The notes under the pieces were generated by a model. It was not told the origin of the DNA and ran no database searches. It saw nothing but the letters and a program-made list of their open reading frames with translations. From Deltaproteobacteria bacterium (GTDB lineage Bacteria > Desulfobacterota > DSM-4660 > Desulfatiglandales > HGW-15): 40,430 nucleotides of DNA. The translations under genes were made by a program, and so were the position numbers. Below are positions 26,171 to 32,957 of the stretch, piece after piece; positions within the stretch are counted from its first letter, which is position 1, and each line of letters opens with the position of its first letter. The stretch is from NCBI GenBank assembly GCA_019308745.1, contig JAFDHO010000016.1, positions 21,062 to 61,491 on the forward strand, in the 5' to 3' direction.

Positions 26171-26265
26171 GTGAACTCGCAAAAAGTCTCAAAACCGTCA
26201 TGCCGGATTTGATCCGGCATCCAGAAGCCATTGAATTTACTGGATTCCGACTTTTCACGAATCCA
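26171..26265. repeat. MITE-like palindromic element with flanking direct repeats
   Basis: The left end GTGAACTCGCAAAAAGTC is imperfectly inverse to the right end GACTTTTCACGAATCCATC. Inside is the palindrome TGCCGGATTTGATCCGGCA (26201-26219). An exact 10-bp direct repeat, TCAAACATTG, flanks it at 26161-26170 and 26266-26275, as a target duplication would. Similar palindromes are common between deltaproteobacterial genes from memory. Bases 26276-26587 contain only the small hairpin GGCAAC-CGC-GTTGCC (26459-26473). Confidence 0.55.
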
Positions 26266-26587
26266 TCAAACATTGAGCGGGCGCTAATGGTGCATATTAA
26301 TTTGAATTCCCCCTCCTTTTCTACTATATACCATCCGAAGCGTTCAACACAAAAGGATCGCAGGATACCTTTGTATGGCCTTGCAGGAATTTTTTGGGGC
26401 TATCGGCTATGCCGTGGGGTGGTGGAAAACTGCACGGTTCCCTCCGGCCCTGGAGTGAGGCAACCGCGTTGCCGTTCCCTAAAAGGGTTTCTCAAAGGTC
26501 TCCACTGTGCATCGAACCTTCAATAATTGTGAACTCTGGAGGATATTTCGTCACATCAAAGACAGCAGGAATTCGGGGGTTTACTCT

Positions 26588-27658
26588 ATGCTGATCATCA
26601 GAGAGCAGAACCTGTTCAACCTCGCAAAGGAGATCATCCAAAGGGCCGGGAGCGAATCCAGGGAGGCGGGACAGGTGGCCGGGCACCTGGTGAGGTCAAA
26701 CCTCCTCGGCCACGACAGCCATGGCGTGGGCATGATTCCCCTCTATCTCAAGCACATCTCCCAAGGTCTCTTGATTCCCAACAGGCCCGCCAGGCTCTTG
26801 AAGGAGAATGGATCGATTATGGTCTTTGATGGCCAGCGGGGTTACGGTCAGAGGACCGCAGCAGAGGCCATGGAGGCAGCGATCGCCAAGTGCAAGGAAA
26901 CAGGCCTTTCCCTGATGGCCCTCCGGAATGCCCATCATATAGGCCGCGTTGGGGCCTATGGGGAGCAGAGTATCGAGGCAGGACTCGTCTCCGTCCATTT
27001 CGTCAACGTGGTGGACCATCCCCCGGTCGTCACCCCCTACGGCGGGCGAGACGCCCGCTTCAACACAAACCCGGTCTGTATTGCCCTGCCGGGGACAGAG
27101 AATACGCCCCCGATCCTGCTGGATATGGCCACAAGCAAGATCCCCGTGGGAAAGGCCAGGGTTGCCATGGACCAGGGCACGAAGCTGCCCTTGGACCTGA
27201 TACTCGACCCGGAGGGCAATCCCACTGATGATCCCCGGGTGATCTTCTCCGAGCCCCGCGGCTCCCTCAGGGTCTTCGGTCTCCACAAGGGATATGGTAT
27301 AGCCTTCTTCTGCGAACTCCTTGCAGGCGTGCTCGGAGGGGGAGGAACCATACACCCGGGGAATGAGCGGCTGGGAAGTGTGATGAACAACATGCTGGTA
27401 TTTGTTTTGGATCCCGCACGCTTGGTGGATTCCGGGTGGATGCAAAGAGAGGTAGATGCGCTTGTATCCTATGTCAAAGAATCCCCTCCGGAAGATCCCA
27501 CAACACCTGTTATGGTGGCAGGGGACCCGGAGCGGAAAAACCTGGCGGAACGCAGGGAAAAGGGCATTCCCATGCCCCCTGCGGCCTGGCAAGAACTCGT
27601 TCAGGCCGCCGAATCCGTAGGCGTCCCAAGGGACCATATGGAATCTCCTATCACCTAG
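26588..27658 (+). CDS. Malate/L-lactate dehydrogenase (Ldh2/YbiC) family oxidoreductase
   Basis: An NAD(P)-dependent 2-hydroxyacid dehydrogenase of the family that includes YbiC, ComC-like sulfolactate dehydrogenase and ureidoglycolate dehydrogenase; 356 residues. Family blocks are GHDSHGVGMIPLY, the catalytic-His region NAHHIGRVGAYGEQ, TPYGGRDARFNTNPVCIALPG, and LLDMATSKIPVGKARVA. ATG 26588 gives the natural N-terminus MLIIREQNLF; the frame is open upstream but not family-like. The substrate is not predictable: YbiC itself is a 2-hydroxyglutarate/pyruvate-type enzyme candidate. Convergent with the EamA transporter. Confidence 0.9.
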   Translation: MLIIREQNLFNLAKEIIQRAGSESREAGQVAGHLVRSNLLGHDSHGVGMIPLYLKHISQGLLIPNRPARLLKENGSIMVFDGQRGYGQRTAAEAMEAAIAKCKETGLSLMALRNAHHIGRVGAYGEQSIEAGLVSVHFVNVVDHPPVVTPYGGRDARFNTNPVCIALPGTENTPPILLDMATSKIPVGKARVAMDQGTKLPLDLILDPEGNPTDDPRVIFSEPRGSLRVFGLHKGYGIAFFCELLAGVLGGGGTIHPGNERLGSVMNNMLVFVLDPARLVDSGWMQREVDALVSYVKESPPEDPTTPVMVAGDPERKNLAERREKGIPMPPAAWQELVQAAESVGVPRDHMESPIT

Positions 27659-27709
27659 CTCCCGGCCCTCTTCCTTTTGTCACGACCCTCAGAGCGGGGA
27701 TAAGTCTTC

Positions 27710-28630
27710 CTAGGAGGGCGGGGCCTTGCTCACTATTTCCCCCGGCAAATGCGTGGACACCTGGGACAGGAGCATCCCTGAAAGCATCAGCGCGCACCCC
27801 GTAATCCCCCTAGGTGAAAGGATCTCACCCAGCACGACCCAGCCGCCAAGGGCCGCGAACACCGCTTCAAGGCTCAAGAGGATAGCCGCGTGAGCCGGTT
27901 TGGCGTGTCTTTGGGCCACGACCTGGAGGGTATAGGCCACGCCCACAGAGCAAAGCCCCCCATACAGTATTGGTATCCCGGCATCCATAATGCCACTCCA
28001 CGTAACGGACTCGAAGAAGATTGCCGTTACGAGGCTGATAAGAGAGCAGATGCCGAACTGGAAAGAGGCCAATTTCAGTGGGTCCATGCGGGGTGAGAGC
28101 CATCCGATGATCAGCACATGACCTGCCCAGAAAAAGGCGCCGATGAGTTCAAGAAAGTCTCCGCGGGAGATGCTGAATTTCCCCGTAACACTCAGAAGAT
28201 ATAACCCTGCGGCGGCAAGGACGGCCCCAAGCCACGTGCCCCGGCGCGTCTTCTGATGAAAAAACACCCCAAGAACAGGCACAATCACCACATAGAGGCC
28301 GGTTATAAACCCTGCCTTTCCCGCCGTGGTATACACCAGTCCCACTTGTTGGAATGAGACACCAAAGAAGAGGGCCACCCCGGCAAGACCGCCACCCTTC
28401 ACGAGCCACCCGAGAGAACCGTATGATAGAGGATTCGCTCCAGGTTGCCTTTCTCTCCCCCTCAACAAGATCAATGGCACAAGGGACATGGAGCCCAGGG
28501 CAAAGCGCACCCCGGTGAAGGTAAAAGGGCCGACATATTCCATGCCCACCCTTTGCGCCACGAATGCAAACCCCCAGATACAAGCTGTGACCAGGCACAG
28601 CCCATCCCCTTTCAGTGTCCTCAATTCCAT
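27710..28630 (-). CDS. EamA/DMT-family transporter
   Basis: An inner-membrane protein of 306 residues with about ten hydrophobic segments in two homologous halves. The first half opens GLCLVTACIWGFAFVAQRVGMEYVGPF, a typical EamA start; the second begins ISRGDFLELIGAFFWAGHVLIIG. Family members export amino acids and other small metabolites. ATG 28630 is preferred because the family N-terminus begins there; the open frame continues upstream without resemblance. No substrate clue comes from its neighbours. Confidence 0.9.
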   Translation of the reverse strand: MELRTLKGDGLCLVTACIWGFAFVAQRVGMEYVGPFTFTGVRFALGSMSLVPLILLRGRERQPGANPLSYGSLGWLVKGGGLAGVALFFGVSFQQVGLVYTTAGKAGFITGLYVVIVPVLGVFFHQKTRRGTWLGAVLAAAGLYLLSVTGKFSISRGDFLELIGAFFWAGHVLIIGWLSPRMDPLKLASFQFGICSLISLVTAIFFESVTWSGIMDAGIPILYGGLCSVGVAYTLQVVAQRHAKPAHAAILLSLEAVFAALGGWVVLGEILSPRGITGCALMLSGMLLSQVSTHLPGEIVSKAPPS

Positions 28631-28893
28631 GGCAATTTCCAAGTCTTTCCAGACAAAAGACGATTCCCCCGGGGCCCTTCGGCTTTGGAGCCGACAATAC
28701 CCGAGGCCATCGTCCCGGTCAAGCCAATAGCACCGGTCCACAGAAAGAATCCTAGAGGGGGTCTGCGCCTTTATGGCTCAAAAGAGCTCTTGTGCTGTAT
28801 GAGACCTCCTTTTGCTCACAGGCATCAGGCACCCTCCGGTGGCCCTGCTCCTCTGGCGGATAATCCTCCAGGCTCCACTGATGCATGGGAGAC

Positions 28894-29052
28894 TTAATTG
28901 CAAGCGCCACAAATGACAAAGCGCTCTTCCTCTTCACCCTTGCCTATTAGGATATATTCTGGCCAAAGGCAATGAAGCTCCCCGCAGCAAGCTTCAGGGT
29001 ATTCTGGCGAAGGCGAATAAATTTTGTTGACAGAATTAATAGGGTTTTTCAT
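28894..29052 (-). CDS. Small cysteine-rich open frame, 52 residues, doubtful
   Basis: Reads MKNPINSVNKIYSPSPEYP, then ACCGELHCLWPEYILIG, then an acidic stretch and FVICGACN. Five cysteines (22, 23, 28, 48, 51) could suggest a metal site. There is no clear ribosome site. The middle contains the palindrome GAAGCT...AGCTTC (28975-28996), flanked by near-direct repeats (TATTCTGGC), which looks like a dispersed intergenic repeat. It may therefore be chance coding across a repeat. I do not recognise a family. Confidence 0.25.
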   Translation of the reverse strand: MKNPINSVNKIYSPSPEYPEACCGELHCLWPEYILIGKGEEEERFVICGACN

Positions 29053-29055
29053 AAT
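29027..29055 (+). promoter_or_regulatory. Sigma-70-type promoter toward the RiPP-like cassette
   Basis: TTGACA (29027-29032), a 17-base spacer and CATAAT (29050-29055). It is the best promoter match upstream of the peptide gene but lies about 570 bp before it, so it would give a long leader or drive a separate RNA. Bases 29056-29415 contain no gene I can support. Confidence 0.45.
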
Positions 29056-29415
29056 GCGTTTAAGATATTCAGCATGAAGCTTGTGTCGGCTCGGAGAACT
29101 TATCTAGATTGCTTCAATGTTTCATCTTTGATATCAAAATAGGACTTGGTTTTCCATTGTTTGCCCCGCGACCCTTGAGAATTGCCTGATTTCCCTTTTT
29201 CGAGATCAGACAACGGGCCCGAAATGGCTGTTAGACGGTTTTCTCGAGGGAGTCACGCAACAAATGGGGCCCTTTCCCTTTATCCTATCTGTGAGGCAGC
29301 TTTCCTTCAGATAAGTCAGTCCTAGGATGGTATCGATAACCTGCTCGACCGTAGGGCATCGAACCAACTGAGTTGCATTTCTTTTGCAAAGAAGGGGTGC
29401 CTTTGGCCGTTAACC

Positions 29416-29512
29416 GGCTGCCCCCCAAAGCACAAGAAAAACGGTGGCTACTTGGAGCACTGATACACCCTGTCGGGGGCAAAGCGAACCAAAGGATTTG
29501 TGCAAGCAGCCC
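29416..29512 (+). repeat. About 97-bp repeat upstream of the RiPP-like cassette
   Basis: The left end GGCTGCCCCCCAAAGC and right end AAAGGATTTGTGCAAGCAGC match the copy at 36325-36419 along the full length at roughly two-thirds identity by eye. Shared interior blocks are GGTGG(C/T)TA, TGATA, CGGG and CGAAC. Same orientation as the 36.3-kb copy. Confidence 0.55.
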
Positions 29513-29550
29513 ATCAGGGCTGATGTTTTCGCCGGATGCAGCCCGACAGG
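29469..29550 (+). promoter_or_regulatory. Predicted structured leader before the peptide gene
   Basis: Nested pairings: CCTGTCGGG (29469-29477) with CCCGACAGG (29542-29550); GCGAA (29484-29488) with TTCGC (29528-29532); and the hairpin CAGCCC-ATCA-GGGCTG (29507-29522). It ends about 75 bp before the peptide start and partly overlaps the repeat. It could be a regulatory RNA or simply the repeat's own fold. No B12 box or c-di-GMP riboswitch signature could be matched. Confidence 0.4.
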
Positions 29551-29625
29551 AGCTATAAAGCTATCGCGGGGAAAAGCATAGATTGATTAGAAGGCATAGT
29601 CATGTCTGAAAGGAGGTGATGCATT

Positions 29626-29868
29626 TTGAAAGACGATTGTAAGAAGATTCCGGAAGTGGATGCCGCAGATCTCAAGAAGTTTGTGAATCTGGTGCGAGTG
29701 GCCGAGCCACGTCTGCGCAAGATCTACGCCTCGCCAGAGGTTGAAAGCAAGGTTGCTTCTGAACTGAACACTATGGTCGGAAGTGAAATAGTAAACAGGG
29801 CGGACTGTGGAGGCGACTTGGTGGCTGTTATCGTCATAGTGGATGTCGCCGCGCCTGCACCTGGCTAA
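29626..29868 (+). CDS. Putative RiPP precursor peptide, 80 residues
   Basis: A small protein with a two-part look. Residues 1-60 are charged and probably helical (DLKKFVNLVRVAEPRLRKIY, SPEVESKVASELNTMVGSEI), as leaders are. Cys61-Gly62-Gly63 then precedes a 17-residue tail, DLVAVIVIVDVAAPAPG, of alternating Val/Ile with a Pro/Gly end. The start is TTG at 29626 with a near-perfect AGGAGGTGAT site (29611-29620), the strongest ribosome site seen in the window, consistent with an abundant peptide. It is the first gene of a same-strand run with a PqqD-like protein and three radical SAM enzymes. The precursor role is inferred from context and composition; I know no named family for it. The CysGlyGly could mark leader removal. 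Confidence 0.6.
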   Translation: MKDDCKKIPEVDAADLKKFVNLVRVAEPRLRKIYASPEVESKVASELNTMVGSEIVNRADCGGDLVAVIVIVDVAAPAPG

Positions 29869-29978
29869 TCTCCTGTAACCTGAAAATCCCTATGTGACGC
29901 GAGTCTAATTGACAGTGCTTTTCCCCTATTTTTCACGACTTACAGTCGCAACCTCAAACCTTTCGGAGAACTGTGTCT

Positions 29979-30296
29979 ATGGTCTCGAACCCTGGTGATA
30001 ACCGCTTGAACCGGCAACTTCATGATGACTATGTACCGGTGATCACCTGCTTTTTCTGGAAGGTTGATTCCGACCACGGTAATGTCATCATCAAGAACAA
30101 GCAGCGCCGAAAGCAGAACTTGATCCTGGACAAACAATCAAGTGAGGTCTGGCTCAATATCGACGGCATGAAGACCATATCTGAACTCAGGGCACTCTCG
30201 TCCAAATTGGGAGGCTTTGAGGTAGAGCCTTTCCTCCGGGAACTTGAGAGCTACGGGCTCATCAGTTATAAGCAGGTACTGGAGGACAACTGGTAA
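29979..30296 (+). CDS. PqqD-like RiPP recognition element protein
   Basis: A 105-residue protein whose C-terminal two-thirds matches the PqqD fold: NLILDKQSSEVWLNIDGMKT (the 'neta-G-IW-lidG-kT' pattern) followed by ISELRALSSKLGGFEVEPFLRELESYGLISY. PqqD proteins bind leader peptides and deliver them to radical SAM enzymes. An N-terminal extension of about 40 residues (VPVITCFFWKVDSDHGNVIIKNKQ) is basic. ATG 29979 has GGAGA 9 bases upstream; GTG 29973 is too close to it. Its stop codon overlaps the ATG of the next enzyme, indicating coupling. Confidence 0.75.
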   Translation: MVSNPGDNRLNRQLHDDYVPVITCFFWKVDSDHGNVIIKNKQRRKQNLILDKQSSEVWLNIDGMKTISELRALSSKLGGFEVEPFLRELESYGLISYKQVLEDNW

Positions 30297-31636
30297 TGGC
30301 CATCTCACCCCAGATCCTTTTTATTAATCCCCGACCCTTCACCTGGTACACGAGTGCCTTCAAGAGCTTCCTCACGTGCCCGCCCCTCGGCATACTTTAC
30401 CTCGCCGCATACCTCAGGCGCTCGGGATTCGGGGTCGATGTCATTGATCTGGTGGCAGACAGGCGAAGCAAGGAAGAGGTTGCGGATTTTCTTGACATTC
30501 ATCGACCACCTATCGTGGGCATTACCTGCACGACCGAGGGGGTCAACGCTGCATTGCGCATGTGTCAGTTCGTCAAGGAACATTCACCCCAGAGCTTCAC
30601 CATACTGGGAGGAGCGCACCCCACCTTCGACTACAAGGCAATGCTCGCAAATGCCCACGTCGACTTTGTCATCCGCTACGAAGGCGACATTGCCATGGAA
30701 CGATTTGCAGGCGAGGTGCTTGCTGGGGAAAAGCCTGATTTCGAGCGCATCAACGGTTTGTGCTGGAAGAACAAGGCAGAGATCGTGGTCAATGAAGGTC
30801 AACCCTTTATCCAGGACCTGAACCAACTCCCTTATCCTGCCCGGGACCTGATCGATCTGAGCGTGTACTCCTGGCCCGGTGCCATCCTGGCAAGCCGCGG
30901 ATGCCCCTTCAAGTGCGTCTTCTGTTCTGCGGGGGCATTGTCAGGGGGGCAATATCGCTATCGTTCGGCGGAAAACGTCTTCGCCGAGATAGAACACATG
31001 GTAAGGGACCTGGGGGTCCGCGACTTTCTCTTCGTCGACGATACCTTTACCGCGAACAGGAAGCGCGCTACCAAGATTTGCGAAATGATCATTGACTCCC
31101 CCTTGGACATTACCTTCAGCTGTGAATCCCGGGTCAACGTGGTGGATCCGGACTTTTTGGCCTTGCTGAAGGAGGCAGGTTGCCGGCTCATACAGTATGG
31201 AATCGAATCAGGCTCCGATGAAATATTGAAGCGAATTCGCAAGGGGATCACTATTAGACAGGTAACAGATGCCGTCAAGTGGACACACGAGCAGGGAATA
31301 CACATCAAGGGTTCATTCATCATCGGGCACCTCTGGGACACCAAGGAGACCATAAGCAGGACCTTCGATTTCATGCGCGAACTCCAGGAAGAATACGGAG
31401 TGGAGGCCTACCCTGCCCTGAATATCCCCTTCCCCGGAACAGAACAGTATGAGAAAAGGGAGGAGCTCGGACTGAAGATCCTTACCGATAACTGGGATGA
31501 ATACAACTTGGGCAACGCCATCATCGACACACCCAACCTGTCCCATATTGAGCTCAGGAATTTCTATTTCGAAATAGGGCAGTATGCATTGGACACTAAC
31601 AGCTTGATGAGAGAGCACAGAATGACAGGAGCATAG
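30296..31636 (+). CDS. B12-binding-domain radical SAM protein (first)
   Basis: A 446-residue enzyme. Residues 1 to about 130 form a B12-binding-type Rossmann domain (PPLGILYLAAYLRRSGFGVDVIDL, GITCTT, TILGGAHPTF). The radical SAM core has the cluster motif in ASRGCPFKCVFCSAG (Cys203, Cys207, Cys210), then FLFVDDTFTANR and QYGIESGSDEILKRIRKG. This architecture covers methyltransferases and cyclases acting at unactivated carbons. In a peptide cassette, C-methylation is plausible but unproven. The C-terminal part (IPFPGTEQYEKREELGL) is typical of the BchE-like group. It begins with a stop/start overlap on the PqqD-like gene and is followed after 5 bp by the SPASM enzyme. Confidence 0.88.
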   Translation: MAISPQILFINPRPFTWYTSAFKSFLTCPPLGILYLAAYLRRSGFGVDVIDLVADRRSKEEVADFLDIHRPPIVGITCTTEGVNAALRMCQFVKEHSPQSFTILGGAHPTFDYKAMLANAHVDFVIRYEGDIAMERFAGEVLAGEKPDFERINGLCWKNKAEIVVNEGQPFIQDLNQLPYPARDLIDLSVYSWPGAILASRGCPFKCVFCSAGALSGGQYRYRSAENVFAEIEHMVRDLGVRDFLFVDDTFTANRKRATKICEMIIDSPLDITFSCESRVNVVDPDFLALLKEAGCRLIQYGIESGSDEILKRIRKGITIRQVTDAVKWTHEQGIHIKGSFIIGHLWDTKETISRTFDFMRELQEEYGVEAYPALNIPFPGTEQYEKREELGLKILTDNWDEYNLGNAIIDTPNLSHIELRNFYFEIGQYALDTNSLMREHRMTGA

Positions 31637-31641
31637 AGAGC

Positions 31642-32943
31642 ATGCACCCCAGAACACCAGAACATCTTTATGCAATGGAGAAGGACGGAAAATATGTCCT
31701 CGTAGACAGAGAAACCGGCGCCTGGATTCGAACGAACCATGTGGGACTCGATGTCATAAGGCTGTGCAACGGCGCGCGAGAGGCAGAAGAGATTGCGACT
31801 GCCGTGGCCGCCCTTTACAGCGTCCCCGTTGACCTGATACGAAGCGAAGTGGGAGGCTTCATAAGAGATGCCGTTTCGGAGAAGATCCTGTTTGATGGAG
31901 AAATCAACACCGCTGACAGCACTGTCGATGGCATCAATACCCTGTGGTTTCATGTTACGAACAGGTGCAATCTAAACTGCGTTTACTGTTATGCGGATAG
32001 CGGCGCCGAGAGCAGCAACGAGCTATCCATCCATGAAATCAACCAAACCCTTGCGCAGATGGCCGAATACAAGCCTTACCTGGTATGCATTACAGGAGGA
32101 GAGCCCCTCACTCGATCGGACCTTTCTCAAATTGAATCTCATGGCCTGAAGTTGCGTTTGATAACCAACGGGACCCTGATAGACGAGGGAGTCTCCCGAA
32201 TGATAGCTGAGCGCTTCTCTGAGGTCCAGATATCCCTGGACGGTCCTGATGCGACCACCCATGGCTTGATGCGCCCCGGTGGGACCTTTGATGTCACCAT
32301 GCGGGCGATTCGCCTCCTGTCCCGGGAGAATCTGGAAAAGCGGATAATCTCCTGTACTGCCACTCGACTAAACTGCGAGCGAATCCCCGAGATGGTGCCC
32401 TTTGCCTACAATCTTGGCTGGAGTTTCTTCCTGAGCAGGTTGGTCCCAACGGGCAGGGCCAGCGAACAGCACTACCTGCAACCGTCAGAGTACGATGCCC
32501 TGGTCCGAGAGTGCCGCCAGGCCTATCTCAGGGTCACGGAGACCAAGGGGTTCCCGGTATTCCCTTTCTTCTTCCAAGCGGCCTGCATGCCCTACAGTCG
32601 AGTCCTGTTGAAGACCAAGTATTCCAACTGCGGCATCGGAAGGAACGTTCTGAGCATTTCCCCCACGGGAGATATCTATCCTTGCCCTCTGATGCACATG
32701 CCTGAATACAAGGTGGGCAATCTCCGCGAAGGATCCGTCGCCGAACTCATGGACCGATCTCTCCGGGAATTCGATTTCATATCGGTCGAGGACCTGGAAG
32801 GATGCCAAGGCTGCCACATCAAGCGCATCTGCGGCGGAGGTTGTCGAGCCTTGTCTCTCCATCTGGGGCAGGGTTTGATGGGCGAAGACCCTTATTGCGA
32901 CGTCACTCGGAAAGCCATAGAGGACGCCTTCTGGAACATCTAG
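31642..32943 (+). CDS. Radical SAM/SPASM peptide maturase with PqqD-like N-terminus
   Basis: A 433-residue enzyme. Residues about 10-90 resemble PqqD (YVLVDRETGAWIRTNHVGLDVIRLCNGAREAEEIATAVAA split over two helices), a built-in leader-binding domain. The core has HVTNRCNLNCVYCYA (Cys109, Cys113, Cys116) and ITGGEPLTRSDL. The C-terminal SPASM domain supplies auxiliary Fe-S ligands: NCGIGRNVLSISPTGDIYPC, CQGCHIKRICGGGCRA and DPYCD. Such enzymes install thioether, C-C or epimer modifications in peptides (PqqE, AlbA and related). It lies 5 bp after the first B12-type enzyme and 14 bp before the second. Confidence 0.88.
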   Translation: MHPRTPEHLYAMEKDGKYVLVDRETGAWIRTNHVGLDVIRLCNGAREAEEIATAVAALYSVPVDLIRSEVGGFIRDAVSEKILFDGEINTADSTVDGINTLWFHVTNRCNLNCVYCYADSGAESSNELSIHEINQTLAQMAEYKPYLVCITGGEPLTRSDLSQIESHGLKLRLITNGTLIDEGVSRMIAERFSEVQISLDGPDATTHGLMRPGGTFDVTMRAIRLLSRENLEKRIISCTATRLNCERIPEMVPFAYNLGWSFFLSRLVPTGRASEQHYLQPSEYDALVRECRQAYLRVTETKGFPVFPFFFQAACMPYSRVLLKTKYSNCGIGRNVLSISPTGDIYPCPLMHMPEYKVGNLREGSVAELMDRSLREFDFISVEDLEGCQGCHIKRICGGGCRALSLHLGQGLMGEDPYCDVTRKAIEDAFWNI

Positions 32944-32957
32944 GTGGTGTTACCATT

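Noticed and set aside
28752-28937. A 61-residue minus-strand frame between the EamA gene and the cassette
   Set aside because: No ribosome site or homology that I recognise, and it overlaps the other small frame in a repeat-rich gap.
29200-29400. A minus-strand stretch reading QLVRCPTVEQVIDTILGLTY
   Set aside because: It looks locally protein-like but has no start and continues into non-protein-like sequence. It could be a gene relic, but support is too thin to list.
29416-29620. Cobalamin or c-di-GMP riboswitch ahead of the B12-type enzymes
   Set aside because: GGGGGCAAAGCGAACC superficially recalls the c-di-GMP-I core and a B12 riboswitch would make sense, but neither the conserved B12 box nor the c-di-GMP-I tetraloop and receptor pattern could be found.
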